This document shows, one piece after another, positions 16,912 through 26,131 of a stretch of DNA of 64,000 bases (positions within the stretch are counted from its first letter, which is position 1; every line of letters begins with the position of its first letter). The notes under the pieces were generated by a model, which was given only the letters and a program-made list of their open reading frames with translations, was not told where the DNA came from and searched no databases. Where the stretch lies: NCBI GenBank assembly GCA_943842505.1, contig CALTDI010000002.1, positions 62,001 through 126,000 of the forward strand, in the 5' to 3' direction. This DNA is from an uncultured Pseudomonadales bacterium. Its GTDB lineage: Bacteria; Pseudomonadota; Gammaproteobacteria; Pseudomonadales; Pseudohongiellaceae. A program made the translations under genes and the position numbers.

Positions 16912-18438
16912 ATGACACTAATTCGCAATGAAGATCTAATTCAAAGTGTTGCAGATGCGCTGCAGTATATTTCCTATTACCATCCGCTCGATTTCATTAC
17001 CGCGGTCAATGAGGCCTACGAGAGAGAGGAGTCGCCAGCCGCGAAAGACGCGATGGCACAGATTCTCATCAACTCTCGACTATGTGCCGAAGGCAAGCGG
17101 CCAATCTGTCAAGATACGGGCATAGTTGCCGTATTTCTCAAGGTGGGCATGGATGTTCAATGGCAAGGAGATATGGCTCTCGAAGACATGGTAAACGAAG
17201 GCGTGCGCCGCGCTTATCTGAACCCTGACAATGTTCTGCGGGCTTCGATCCTGTCCGATCCGGCGGGTGCGAGAATAAATACCAAGGACAATACGCCCGC
17301 GGTTATCCACACGCAGATAGTTCCCGGTAACACGCTAGAAGTGAAGCTGGCAGCCAAGGGTGGCGGCTCTGAGAACAAGTCGAAGTTAGTGATGTTGAAC
17401 CCTAGTGACAGCATAGTGGATTGGGTCGTGAAGACACTGCCCACGATGGGGGCAGGCTGGTGTCCACCGGGTATGTTGGGAATAGGCATTGGCGGCACCG
17501 CAGAGAAAGCCGCCGTGCTCGCAAAAGAATCTTTGATGGACCCTATCGACATTCATGAGTTGAGGGAGCGAGGGCCCAGTAACCGTATCGAAGAGCTGCG
17601 CCTGGAGATCATGGATAGGGCAAATTCTCTCGGTATTGGAGCGCAGGGCCTGGGTGGATTGACCACGGTGTTGGATGTGAAGATTTTGGATTATCCAACC
17701 CACGCGGCCTCGCTGCCGGTGGCGATGATTCCAAATTGTGCCGCGACCCGGCACGCACACTTCACCCTGGATGGAAGCGGCGTGGCGGAATTTGTGCCAC
17801 CCAGTCTGGATCAGTGGCCCAAGATCGTTTGGGATGTAGGGCCGCGAGCGCGTAAAGTGAATCTGGATACCCTCATCCCCGAGGAGATAGCGAAGTGGGA
17901 GCCAGGTGAAACTCTACTGCTCTCTGGCACTATGCTCACTGGACGTGATGCGGCGCATAAACGCCTGCTTGGGATGTTGGCAAACGGGGAGCCGCTTCCT
18001 GCTGGTGTCGATTTCACCAACAAGTTTATTTACTACGTCGGCCCGGTTGATGCTGTTCGAGATGAAGTCATTGGACCCGCTGGCCCGACCACGGCCACAC
18101 GCATGGACAAGTTTACCGAGGAGCTGCTGGCGAAGACCGGTCTGATCGGCATGATAGGCAAGGCAGAGAGAGGCAAGGTGGGTATCGACGCAATTAAGAA
18201 GCATAAGGCCGTATACCTTATGGCAGTCGGCGGTGCGGCTTACCTGGTTTCAAAGGCAATCCGCAAGTCGCGCATAGTAGCCTTCGAAGATCTTGGTATG
18301 GAGGCTATCCACGAGTTTGAAGTAGAGGAAATGCCAGTTACCGTGGCCGTAGATGTGAATGGTACATCGGTGCACCAGACCGGCCCTGCATTTTGGAAGA
18401 AGAAGATCGCCGAAGAGCATGCTCTTGAAGTGAAATAG
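16912..18438 (+). CDS. fumA: Fumarate hydratase, class I (4Fe-4S)
   Basis: 508 residues, N- and C-terminal (alpha and beta) parts fused as in the FumA/FumB type. It interconverts fumarate and malate in the TCA cycle. Three cysteines match the cluster ligands: Cys66 (RPICQDTG), Cys184 (AGWCPPGM) and Cys276 (IPNCAATRHAH). The C-terminal half keeps GPAGPTTATRMDKF and AVGGAAYL. Oxygen-labile clusters of this type make the enzyme superoxide-sensitive. Single gene with its own terminator at 18468. Confidence 0.97.
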   Translation: MTLIRNEDLIQSVADALQYISYYHPLDFITAVNEAYEREESPAAKDAMAQILINSRLCAEGKRPICQDTGIVAVFLKVGMDVQWQGDMALEDMVNEGVRRAYLNPDNVLRASILSDPAGARINTKDNTPAVIHTQIVPGNTLEVKLAAKGGGSENKSKLVMLNPSDSIVDWVVKTLPTMGAGWCPPGMLGIGIGGTAEKAAVLAKESLMDPIDIHELRERGPSNRIEELRLEIMDRANSLGIGAQGLGGLTTVLDVKILDYPTHAASLPVAMIPNCAATRHAHFTLDGSGVAEFVPPSLDQWPKIVWDVGPRARKVNLDTLIPEEIAKWEPGETLLLSGTMLTGRDAAHKRLLGMLANGEPLPAGVDFTNKFIYYVGPVDAVRDEVIGPAGPTTATRMDKFTEELLAKTGLIGMIGKAERGKVGIDAIKKHKAVYLMAVGGAAYLVSKAIRKSRIVAFEDLGMEAIHEFEVEEMPVTVAVDVNGTSVHQTGPAFWKKKIAEEHALEVK

Positions 18439-18467
18439 CTGCCTCTAAACAACCGTAGCTAAATAAC

Positions 18468-18507
18468 GAAGGCAGGGGTCCCTAATGCGACTTCTGCCTT
18501 CTTTTTT
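18468..18507 (+). terminator. Terminator of fumA
   Basis: GAAGGCAG (18468-18475) pairs with CTGCCTTC (18494-18501), followed by six T. It lies in the 75-bp gap between the converging fumA and fabY genes. Confidence 0.9.
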
Positions 18508-18513
18508 ACCCTC

Positions 18514-20433
18514 TTATTCACACATATCGCTGTAGGGATTCTCAAGTTCCAGGGATATCTGGGGTGCCAGGCCAGTTACCGCTAGCTTGCCATCGGCCAG
18601 GTCGATTGATTCGCTGCCTAGCACATTGTGGTCGAACTTATAGATCGTGCGATTCTCACCTTCCTGAGTCGATGTGTCATATTCTAACGATGCCTGAGCG
18701 ACAGATTCGTTGCGCGACTTGTATTTACTTATTGCCTTCTCACCATGCCGCTTCGTTAACATTTTTTCCACGATGTGTGGGGCTAACATCGACGCGCTGG
18801 CGTTATTTCCACCGAAGCCTTTCGAATTTATGATTACCGCGTCCATAGACTGTTTGCCTACGTCTTTATGCTGCAAGAGAAAGTCGACGTTACTATGGCT
18901 AACGTCGTCGGCTATCGCATCAACTGTAAGAATGCCGGGAATAATTCCCTCTGCCCAGACACCGAGGCTCGCGGCGATCTGGTCCCCCGAAGAGGAGGCG
19001 AGAGAGTGGCCTAGATAGGATTTCACTGCAGCTACAGGCCAGTCCTGAATACCGAAGCTTTCAGCTATGTGATTGATGATATGAGATTCCGTCTGCCGGT
19101 TCTGTAAGGTTCCCGTGCCGTGGGCCTGCACATAGCTGCGCTTGGCCAAGCCCTCCTGGCCGATAATGTTTCTTGTGGCAGCGGCTGCTTTCGCCATGGA
19201 GATATAGTTGCCAAGCCCGGGACTGGCAATAGACTTCTTGAACCCGTCGGCATTGATAAACACCTCATTGATTCCGCCATAAATATTTGCCCCGAGCTCC
19301 ATAGCCAATGCATCGTCAAATAGAACGATGCACTGTGCCGACTCGGCCAGGGTAAATCCTGCGTTGTTTCCAAATGGTCTGCAGGCACGGCGGAAATTGG
19401 GGCGTTGTTCATCTGTGAGTCTGTCGAGTTGACGCAGAGACGCATCGTCGGCGAGCGCGCCCATGGTCGCAAAACCATCGAATATTTCCGGCACCAGAGG
19501 TGCTTCACTTGTGCCAACCAGTACGACTCTATGGGTGCCGGATTGGATGTCGCGAATACCCTGGCGCAGGTTGTAGAGAAATGTCGCACAGGCCGCTACG
19601 TTGGTGCCAGTTGTTCCCAGATTGCCGAGTAGGTAGGCATTGATAAAGTCGGCTGGCATCTCAGCGTAGCCGAGCGCGAGTTGTTTCGAGGAGACTTTCT
19701 TGCCGAGGAGGCGGGCCTGCATCATGCCGCCAGAGCCATTGTAGTCGAGTTGACCCATGCCGCTGCCCGCATAGACAGCGATTTGATCGGCGGCAACATT
19801 CTGTTTCACAACTTCCCAATCGATGCCCATGGAATTGATTGCATCGGATGCCGCGAAGACGGTTAGCTGTAAGCCGCGTGGATGGTTTCGTGCAGGGTAC
19901 AGTTGCGCCGGGTCGAAACCGGAGGGTAGTTGCCCCGCGCTATGTACGGCCGTCTCGCGGGTACACTGCAGTATGACCTCGAAGTTTTCAGATGCGCTCA
20001 CGCTAACGCGACCCTCGGTTTGGGCATCGTTGACCGTCCATCCCGCGGGTAGTGGCGAGGGTAAGTCTTTGCTGCGCATTTCAAATTGTAATGGTTGATC
20101 GGAGGCGGAGCCTAGGGAGGCATTGCGATTGTAAGGCAAACGATTAGGGTCAAATAAATTGTTTTCCAGTTCTCGAATGAGTGAGCCCTGTCTTAGGTTG
20201 GGGGCGAGCTGAGACAGGTAGGTATCCAGTAGAATCTCGCTGCCGCTGCCGTCCAGCCATTTCCCATCCTGCTTCTTGAGCTGTCCGGTAAGCGCTGCCA
20301 GATTGTGGTATGTCGCCTGCGTCTGGCTCTTAGGCAGGGCGTCGATGACCAGGCGCCTGTAACCATGATGACCCGAGCTGCGGCCAGCAGCATTGATTCC
20401 GCCGAATCCTGTTATTACCGGTAGTCTTGCCAT
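18514..20433 (-). CDS. fabY: Beta-ketoacyl-ACP synthase FabY
   Basis: 639 residues, the length of FabY of Pseudomonas (about 634). It begins MARLPVITGFGGINAAGRSS, characteristic of this subgroup. FabY starts fatty-acid synthesis by condensing acetyl-CoA with malonyl-ACP, in place of FabH. Thiolase-fold catalytic triad: Cys282 (NVAACATFLYN), His438 (VQAHGTGT) and His476 (VKSYLGHS). An N-terminal extension (about 1-180) and C-terminal tail distinguish it from FabF/FabB. ATG preceded by AAGGA. Monocistronic. Confidence 0.93.
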   Translation of the reverse strand: MARLPVITGFGGINAAGRSSGHHGYRRLVIDALPKSQTQATYHNLAALTGQLKKQDGKWLDGSGSEILLDTYLSQLAPNLRQGSLIRELENNLFDPNRLPYNRNASLGSASDQPLQFEMRSKDLPSPLPAGWTVNDAQTEGRVSVSASENFEVILQCTRETAVHSAGQLPSGFDPAQLYPARNHPRGLQLTVFAASDAINSMGIDWEVVKQNVAADQIAVYAGSGMGQLDYNGSGGMMQARLLGKKVSSKQLALGYAEMPADFINAYLLGNLGTTGTNVAACATFLYNLRQGIRDIQSGTHRVVLVGTSEAPLVPEIFDGFATMGALADDASLRQLDRLTDEQRPNFRRACRPFGNNAGFTLAESAQCIVLFDDALAMELGANIYGGINEVFINADGFKKSIASPGLGNYISMAKAAAATRNIIGQEGLAKRSYVQAHGTGTLQNRQTESHIINHIAESFGIQDWPVAAVKSYLGHSLASSSGDQIAASLGVWAEGIIPGILTVDAIADDVSHSNVDFLLQHKDVGKQSMDAVIINSKGFGGNNASASMLAPHIVEKMLTKRHGEKAISKYKSRNESVAQASLEYDTSTQEGENRTIYKFDHNVLGSESIDLADGKLAVTGLAPQISLELENPYSDMCE

Positions 20434-20691
20434 CGTCCATTCCTTGTCTGGGAGTCATCTGCGCCATTGGGCTACAAGGACTATAGTGGGCTATTTGCCG
20501 AAAACTTTAGGTTAGAATAGACAGTAAATGTAAGATATTAGCCATAACGACTTCTTCGCAACGCTGTCAACTCTGGCCTGGGGCTCAAGAGGCGCGGCAA
20601 GCTGCGAGATTTGAACCGCTTGCATAAAGCCAGCACCCCACATAGCATGGTCGGATTCGGATCAACACATCAGTTTTCCTCTGGAGGAATC

Positions 20692-21561
20692 ATGGGTATT
20701 AAAAGACTAGTCACTGCAATCTTATTGGCAGGTGGCATGAGTGCCGCAACTTCAGCACTGGCGCAGAATGATAGATTTGCCAATGTAACTATCGAGACTG
20801 TGCCTGTCAGAGGCAATATCTCTATGTTGATTGGTTCCGGTGGCAACATTGGCGTCTCGGCAGGCGCGGACGGTCTGCTGATCATCGACGATCAGTACGC
20901 ACCTCTGGCTGCGAAGATTAAGGCTGCACTTGCGCAGCTCGGTTACGACACGCCGAAGTTTCTCCTCAACACGCATTTTCACGGAGACCACACCGGCGGC
21001 AATGCCGACTTTGGTGTGGCGAGTATCATCATCGCGCATGAGAACGTCAGGGGTAGACTGGTAGCCGGCGATTCACCAAGTTCGGCGTTGCCTGTTGTAA
21101 CTTTCGATGACGATGTCACGGTGCATTTCAATGGCGAGAACATCACGCTAATTCACATGCCCAGGGGGCATACGGATACCGATAGCGTCGTCATGTTTGA
21201 GGACACGAACGTGATTCACATGGGTGATCACTTCTTTAACGGGAGTTTCCCGTTTGTAGATATCGCTAATGGTGGCACAGTTCAGGGGTATCTGGTTAAT
21301 CTGGAAAAGGCTCTATCCTGGATAGGCGATGATACGGCTGTTATTCCTGGTCATGGGCCGCTGGGCACCAAGGCGGATCTGCTAGCATTCTACAATGTGG
21401 TCAAAGACACATCGACTGCGATCCGTGTTATGAAATCGCAGCAGATGAGTGTCGAAGAGGCTGTTGCAGCAGGCTTGGGCGATGAATATGCTTCTTGGGG
21501 GCAGGGGTTTATCAACGAGCAACGCTGGATCGAGACAGTATTTACTAGCTATCAGAGATAG
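20692..21561 (+). CDS. Periplasmic metallo-beta-lactamase-fold hydrolase
   Basis: 289 residues from the ATG at 20692, chosen for the CTGGAGGAATC site and because a signal peptide then follows directly (MGIKRLVTAILLAGGMSAAT, predicted cleavage after ALA). The zinc motif is THFHGDHTGGN (His95, His97, Asp99, His100), with later ligands in RGHTDTDSV, HMGDHFF and IPGHGPLG. The whole protein is one MBL domain; members of this periplasmic group are often annotated as quinoprotein-linked relay or lactamase-like hydrolases. Substrate unknown; beta-lactamase activity is not supported by sequence alone. Confidence 0.85.
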   Translation: MGIKRLVTAILLAGGMSAATSALAQNDRFANVTIETVPVRGNISMLIGSGGNIGVSAGADGLLIIDDQYAPLAAKIKAALAQLGYDTPKFLLNTHFHGDHTGGNADFGVASIIIAHENVRGRLVAGDSPSSALPVVTFDDDVTVHFNGENITLIHMPRGHTDTDSVVMFEDTNVIHMGDHFFNGSFPFVDIANGGTVQGYLVNLEKALSWIGDDTAVIPGHGPLGTKADLLAFYNVVKDTSTAIRVMKSQQMSVEEAVAAGLGDEYASWGQGFINEQRWIETVFTSYQR

Positions 21562-21638
21562 TTGGAAAATACTAAGCAACGTTATTCTGGCCTTATGGAG
21601 TAGACCTTGTCGGACAGACTGGCGAGGTTTCGTCTCTT

Positions 21639-22184
21639 ATGACTAATACCGATGATGCAAAAATAAACCTAGCGCGTCTGCACCAGGCGCTAGGTATACC
21701 TAGCGACTATGCAGAAAGCTGCAAGCTTCCCCTATGCATAGAGCCCGCAACGCTAGTCAACACCGAATTGGATTTCTATCAGCGAGAGCAGCGACTCACG
21801 CCCGCGGCATTCCTGGCCTGGTCGCGTATGCGTGAGGCAGCATTGGGGCAGGAAATCTCGCTGTTCCTTATTTCGGCCTTTCGTGGCTACCAATATCAAC
21901 ACGACTTGATCGCAAAGAAGCTAGAACAGGGGCGGACTATTGCAGAAATTCTGCGTGTGAACGCCGCCCCCGGCTACAGCGAGCACCATAGCGGTAGGGC
22001 GCTAGATCTGGGCACCTTGGGCTGCGATGCCTTGAGTGAAGAATTTGAAAATACCGAAGCATATCAATGGCTTGTTGAGAATGCGGCGAGCTATGATTTC
22101 CACTTGAGCTACCCTCGCGGTAATCCCTATGGCATCGATTTCGAGCCATGGCACTGGTGCTATATAGGTGAGCAACTTCCTTAG
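21639..22184 (+). CDS. M15 family (VanY-like) D-Ala-D-Ala carboxypeptidase
   Basis: 181 residues. The M15B zinc site is complete: SEHHSGRALD with His116 and Asp123, and EPWHW with catalytic Glu169 and His172. A core ISAFRGYQYQ segment precedes it. VanY-type enzymes trim the terminal D-Ala of peptidoglycan stem peptides. No signal peptide or membrane anchor is visible, which is unusual for an enzyme acting on the wall and suggests recycling of cytosolic muropeptides or export by another route. No vancomycin-resistance genes accompany it. Confidence 0.88.
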   Translation: MTNTDDAKINLARLHQALGIPSDYAESCKLPLCIEPATLVNTELDFYQREQRLTPAAFLAWSRMREAALGQEISLFLISAFRGYQYQHDLIAKKLEQGRTIAEILRVNAAPGYSEHHSGRALDLGTLGCDALSEEFENTEAYQWLVENAASYDFHLSYPRGNPYGIDFEPWHWCYIGEQLP

Positions 22185-22236
22185 ACAAATGCAGACGAAA
22201 GGGGTAGTCTTGAAGTCGAACTACTAAGGAGAGGGG

Positions 22237-22467
22237 ATGTTCGAGAATCACCACCCTGGGCATTATCTAGTGCGTTTTCTGACGCATAAGCTGAATACTT
22301 CTGTATTTAGCTCCCTTACTCAAACTCAAATTTCTGCTCTCTTTCAGACACCAATATCCAAATGCGGTTCATACGCGCCTATGATGATCATGGTCTTCAA
22401 GGCTCTGATTGATTCGTGCCGCTTGAAATTTGATCAAGAACAATTTCACATTCACAAGAGGAGGTAA
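22237..22467 (+). CDS. Doubtful small ORF in a 346-bp intergenic region
   Basis: A 76-codon ORF follows a strong-looking ribosome-binding site (AAGGAGAGGGG directly before the ATG). The product has no recognisable domain and an ordinary random-looking composition. Its only support is the initiation signal. It lies between the M15 peptidase and hibernation-factor genes, and could instead be leader sequence. Confidence 0.22.
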   Translation: MFENHHPGHYLVRFLTHKLNTSVFSSLTQTQISALFQTPISKCGSYAPMMIMVFKALIDSCRLKFDQEQFHIHKRR

Positions 22468-22530
22468 TATCTAAGTCAAATAGTTGTTTTGCAATTCGCC
22501 ATTTTGAATGAAATCAGGAGATAGTATTTT

Positions 22531-22974
22531 ATGACTAATGAATTCCAAGTTGTTTATCACAATATCGATCAAACTGAAGCCATCAGCGACGCGGTTCAAA
22601 AGCGTATAGACAAGCTGGAGCGTTATTGTGATCAAATTATCAATGGTCGAGTAGTATTGGATTCTCCACACAACAATCACCACAAGGGCAAAGTGTATTC
22701 AGTCACTTTAGAGATTCATACGCCAACATTAGAAGTTCGTGTGAATCAAGATCAACATGACAATCATGCCCACGAAGATTTATATGTAGCAATTCGCGAT
22801 GCCTTCAATGTAGCCGAGCGCCAGTTCAAATCTGTTGATAAGAAGCACCGAGCGACTCCTTTGCACGAAATAGAGCCTATGGCGATGGAAGCAGATATTC
22901 TCGAGGCCGATAGTCTGGAAGACGAGGGCATGGAAGAGAGCCTTGAAGATATCAATAGCGAGGCTGCGGCATAG
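22531..22974 (+). CDS. Ribosome hibernation / subunit-interface factor (HPF/RaiA family)
   Basis: 147 residues: an HPF/RaiA domain (about 1-105; FQVVYHNID, AISDAVQKRIDKLERY, DLYVAIRDAFNVAERQ) and an acidic tail (about 115-147). Family members bind the 30S decoding region in stationary phase and inactivate or dimerise ribosomes. Length is between short HPF (about 95) and long HPF (about 190), and the C-terminal dimerisation domain of long HPF is absent. AGGAGA precedes the ATG. The DUF1244 gene follows after 15 bp. Unlike in Pseudomonas and Escherichia, rpoN is not adjacent. Confidence 0.85.
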   Translation: MTNEFQVVYHNIDQTEAISDAVQKRIDKLERYCDQIINGRVVLDSPHNNHHKGKVYSVTLEIHTPTLEVRVNQDQHDNHAHEDLYVAIRDAFNVAERQFKSVDKKHRATPLHEIEPMAMEADILEADSLEDEGMEESLEDINSEAAA

Positions 22975-22989
22975 GGCGGTAGAAAATAC

Positions 22990-23283
22990 ATGGATGAAGC
23001 AAGCAGGCAAGAAATTGAGGCCGCAACATTTAGAAGATTGTTGCAACATTTGGATGATAACAAGGATGTGCAAAATATTGACCTGATGAATCTAGCAAGT
23101 TTTTGTAGAAACTGCTTGTCAAAGTGGTACATGGCAGAGGCCGAGACGCGAGGGATGGATATAGACTATGACTCCGCGAGAGAATTAGTTTATGGCATGC
23201 CTTACTCTGACTGGAAAGCTAAGTATCAGTCAGAGGCCAGCGCGGAACAGCTGCAGAAATTCAACGACAGCTCGGCTGAATAG
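22990..23283 (+). CDS. DUF1244 family protein
   Basis: 97 residues matching the small alpha-helical DUF1244 family end to end: EIEAATFRRLLQHL, VQNIDLMNLASFCRNCLSKW, and ARELVYGMPYSDWKAKYQ. The two closely spaced Cys in FCRNCLSKW are conserved in the family and could bind a metal. No function is established. Probably cotranscribed with the hibernation factor gene 15 bp upstream; a shared terminator lies at 23367. Confidence 0.85.
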   Translation: MDEASRQEIEAATFRRLLQHLDDNKDVQNIDLMNLASFCRNCLSKWYMAEAETRGMDIDYDSARELVYGMPYSDWKAKYQSEASAEQLQKFNDSSAE

Positions 23284-23353
23284 TTCAACTAAATTGTTTG
23301 AATGAATAGTTTAACTAAATAGTTTAAGTGAACAGTTCAACTGAATAGTTGCT
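23277..23353 (+). repeat. Three tandem ~26-bp repeats carrying AGTTNAACT palindromes
   Basis: Units begin at 23277, 23303 and 23329, each starting TGAA(T/C)AGTT(C/T)AACT, followed by an AT-rich half. A partial fourth TGAATGC begins at 23354. The first unit overlaps the DUF1244 stop codon. The array sits just before the terminator hairpin. Confidence 0.8.
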
Positions 23354-23366
23354 TGAATGCGACACA

Positions 23367-23400
23367 CGGGGAAGTCTCTAGCTAGAGACTTCCCCGTTTT
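23367..23400 (+). terminator. Terminator of the hibernation factor-DUF1244 operon
   Basis: A perfect 30-bp palindrome, CGGGGAAGTCTCTAG and its complement (23367-23396), followed by TTTTATTT. The T tract is on the plus side; it runs into the stop codon of the converging regulator gene. Confidence 0.92.
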
Positions 23401-24406
23401 ATTTGGCCTCAGCAGATTTTTCGGCGAGGAATAACTTATTCCTGACCAAGCTGCGGTACTCGATAGGGGTTACTGTAGTAACTTTCTTGAACAGGCTCGT
23501 AAAGTAGCTGGCGTCCTGATAGCCGACCATATCGGCGACTTCTGATATCGCCAGGTTACTTTGTTTTAGTAATTCCTTGGCGTGTTCTATTCTTAGGTTC
23601 CGTAAGTACTGTAGCGGAGAGGAGTTGGTGGCGTATTTAAAGCGTCGGTTGAGCGACCGCACGCTTAGCCTGAATTGCTTCGCAACGGCAGCGATGACGA
23701 TTTCCTCTTGATAATGTTGCCCCAGCCATTCCTGTACTTTGATAATTACTTCGTCATGATGGCTGCGCTTCTGATCTTCGTTCAATAGAAGCGATTCGTA
23801 GGAGCGTTTTAGCTCATGAGTGAAATGCCGTGCGATTTCTCTGGCGATGGAGTCGCCATACAGGTTCTCTATAAAATGCAGCATAATATCGCGAACAGCA
23901 TTCACGCTTCCGGTGCAGTAGATATTTTTATCATTGGTAATAAAGCGTTTGCGCTCTAATTTCACCTCAGGGTAGCGTTGTTCAAATTCATCGAAGAATC
24001 GCCAGTGAGTTGTGGCAAGTTTTCCATCTAGCAGGCCCGCCTCCGCCAAGATGAAACTGCCTGTCACCATTGAGCACAGCGTGCTGCCAGAGCTACTCTG
24101 TTCTCTTAGCCACTTAAGCATGGGTTTTAGTCTGGGAAGCGATGTTCTAGGGTTACCCCAGATACCAGGTATAAAGATGAGGTTGCTCTTGCTTATATTT
24201 TCTAGTGTTCTCTGACAGCTGATATTCAGTCCGCCGCTGAGAGTCACCTGTCTGTTGTTTAGAGCTGAGGCGAGTTCGATAGTGACGAGCTTGCCTAGTT
24301 GTCTTCTTGCTCTGGCGATGTCATTGGCGGCACTGAGCATCTCTAACGGAATCGTGACGGTCGATCCCAGTGCTTTTGGTGCTGCGATAATAGTTACGTG
24401 CTTCAT
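23399..24406 (-). CDS. GlxA-type AraC family transcriptional regulator
   Basis: 335 residues. The N-terminal ~190 residues form a DJ-1/PfpI-like (class I amidotransferase-like) sensor domain, with TLCSMVTGSFILAEAGLLDG around the nucleophile-elbow Cys. The C-terminal ~100 residues are an AraC DNA-binding domain with two helix-turn-helix motifs, including AAVAKQFRLSVRSLNRRFK and ISEVADMVGYQDASYFTSLF. Members of this group (GlxA, CdhR, ArgR-like) activate catabolic genes for quaternary amines or amino acids. No adjacent catabolic operon tells the ligand. Confidence 0.9.
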   Translation of the reverse strand: MKHVTIIAAPKALGSTVTIPLEMLSAANDIARARRQLGKLVTIELASALNNRQVTLSGGLNISCQRTLENISKSNLIFIPGIWGNPRTSLPRLKPMLKWLREQSSSGSTLCSMVTGSFILAEAGLLDGKLATTHWRFFDEFEQRYPEVKLERKRFITNDKNIYCTGSVNAVRDIMLHFIENLYGDSIAREIARHFTHELKRSYESLLLNEDQKRSHHDEVIIKVQEWLGQHYQEEIVIAAVAKQFRLSVRSLNRRFKYATNSSPLQYLRNLRIEHAKELLKQSNLAISEVADMVGYQDASYFTSLFKKVTTVTPIEYRSLVRNKLFLAEKSAEAK

Positions 24407-24432
24407 AAGCTATGCTCTAGCACTGCAGTTGC

Positions 24433-24927
24433 CTAATATTCGATCGCGAGAATTGTATAGCTGTGGTGGCCCTGTGGTGAATCGATCTCGACCTCGGTAT
24501 CAATTTCCTTGCTAAGCAAGGCGCGACCTAGAGGCGCATCGATGCTGATATGTCCCTTCTGCGGATCTAATTCATCGGGGCCCACAATCTTGTACTTTAC
24601 AGTTTTCCCATCCTGATCTTCCAGAGTCACGATGGCGCCAAAGTAGATCTTGTTTGGGTTTGAAGGTGGCCCGGATACAACCGTCATCTCCTCCAGCCGT
24701 TTGCTGAGGTAGCGTACTCTGCTATCTATCTCGCGCAGGCGCTTCTTTCCGTAGATATACTCCGCGTTCTCGGAGCGATCTCCCAAGGCAGCGGCGTCTG
24801 ATACGGACTGAGTAACCACGGGTCGTTCGACCTTCCAGAGTTGATGTAATTCTGCGCGCAGCATCTTCTCACCGGCGGCGGTGATGTATTTCGCCTTGGG
24901 TGGCTGTGGTGGTCGGTATCTGCTCAT
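24433..24927 (-). CDS. greB: Transcription elongation factor GreB
   Basis: 164 residues from the ATG at 24927 (MSRYRPPQPP), preceded by GAGG in the end of dinB, rather than an earlier upstream start. N-terminal coiled coil with the tip residues DAAALGDRSENAEYIYGKKR and the acidic Asp/Glu that insert into the RNA polymerase channel, then the FKBP-like domain (APLGRALLSKEIDTEVEI). The PQPPKAKYIT N-terminus and the length favour GreB over GreA. It begins 4 bp after dinB, so it is likely cotranscribed. Confidence 0.92.
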   Translation of the reverse strand: MSRYRPPQPPKAKYITAAGEKMLRAELHQLWKVERPVVTQSVSDAAALGDRSENAEYIYGKKRLREIDSRVRYLSKRLEEMTVVSGPPSNPNKIYFGAIVTLEDQDGKTVKYKIVGPDELDPQKGHISIDAPLGRALLSKEIDTEVEIDSPQGHHSYTILAIEY

Positions 24928-24931
24928 AGCC

Positions 24932-26017
24932 TCAAGATTCCAGACCAAGACTGAGTTGATCTTTCTCGACTTCAGTGGTGCTGCTATCTGCCGCGGGTGT
25001 TAATCGAACGCCAATCCCGAGTAATCTCACTGGCCTGTCTCCTCGCGCGAAACCTTGTTCGCATAGCGCTCTGTAATTGTCGGGGTCAGTTTCTGGTGAA
25101 ATCATTTCAACGGTGGTGCCGACAAAGTCATGAAACTTTATTTTTACAAACTGCTTCTGAACCTGATAGTTGCCCTTGAGGTTTTCCATTCTCTTCGCGA
25201 GCTGCAGTTCTAGCTCTGGAAGCGCGTCAAGGCAGCTTTCGAGGGAGGGCAGGTCCTTGGCGTAGGTGTTTTCTACGCTTACCGATTTTCTGACTCGCTC
25301 TGTTTGTACTTCTCGGTTATCGATACCCAAGCTTAGATTGTACAGGCGTTCGCCGAAACTACCGAAGTAATCGCAGAGCTTTTCTTTGCCCAACTGTTTT
25401 AGATCGCTGCAATTCTCTAGCCCCAGGCGTTTCATTCTAGCGGCGGTGACTTTGCCCACGCCGTGTAATTTCTTAACTGGAAGTTTAGCTACGAAGCTCG
25501 AGACTTGCTCCGGGCGGATAACAAATTGACCATCCGGCTTCTCCCAATCGCTGGCAATCTTGGCGAGAAACTTGTTCGGCGCGATGCCAGCGGAGATTGT
25601 TATGCCTACTGTGTCTCGCACCTCGGCACGAATCGCCATGGCTATGCGCGTGGCGCTACCTTCAAACTGGCTACATTCACTCACGTCGAGGAATGCTTCG
25701 TCGAGTGAGAGGGGCTCTATTAATTGGGTATAGTTCTGAAAGACTTGGTGTATCAGCAGCGAGGCTTTGCGATACTTCTCCATATCCGGGCGAATAATGA
25801 TTAGATCGGGACAGAGCTTTCTGGCTGTCGCTGCTGCCATGGCGGAGTGAATGCCAAATCTTCGTGCCTCGTAGTTACACGTTGCCACTACTCCGCGACG
25901 GTTCGGTGAGCCGCCAACGGCAATCGGTAGATTTGCGAGCTCAGGGTTGTCCCGCATCTCTATCGAGGCATAGAAACAATCGCAGTCGCAGTGAATAATT
26001 TTCCGGGAGCTGTCCAT
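24932..26017 (-). CDS. dinB: DNA polymerase IV (Y family)
   Basis: 361 residues from ATG 26017 (MDSSRKIIHCDCDCFYAS); a TTG start 30 bp upstream is possible. Catalytic acidic residues are in IIHCDCDCFYA and SLDEAFLDVS. Also visible are VATCNYEARRFGIHSAM (finger/palm region), a helix-hairpin-helix (KLHGVGKVTAARMKRLG) and the little-finger domain. An error-prone translesion polymerase normally under LexA control; no clear LexA box is seen, and the C-terminal beta-clamp motif may be the terminal DQLSLGL. Confidence 0.93.
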   Translation of the reverse strand: MDSSRKIIHCDCDCFYASIEMRDNPELANLPIAVGGSPNRRGVVATCNYEARRFGIHSAMAAATARKLCPDLIIIRPDMEKYRKASLLIHQVFQNYTQLIEPLSLDEAFLDVSECSQFEGSATRIAMAIRAEVRDTVGITISAGIAPNKFLAKIASDWEKPDGQFVIRPEQVSSFVAKLPVKKLHGVGKVTAARMKRLGLENCSDLKQLGKEKLCDYFGSFGERLYNLSLGIDNREVQTERVRKSVSVENTYAKDLPSLESCLDALPELELQLAKRMENLKGNYQVQKQFVKIKFHDFVGTTVEMISPETDPDNYRALCEQGFARGDRPVRLLGIGVRLTPAADSSTTEVEKDQLSLGLES

Positions 26018-26131
26018 GACGAATTCTGAATTGGCAAGTCTTGCCAAAACTACAGCAGGGCCTGTCCTAAGTAAATGCTACAGGGCCTGCTGTGGTATTC
26101 GATGGTTCTATACTGGTTTTTTGCTGTCTAA

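Noticed and set aside
20692..21561. Class B beta-lactamase or acquired carbapenemase
   Set aside because: The MBL fold and a signal peptide alone do not show lactamase activity; the surrounding genes are ordinary chromosomal ones.
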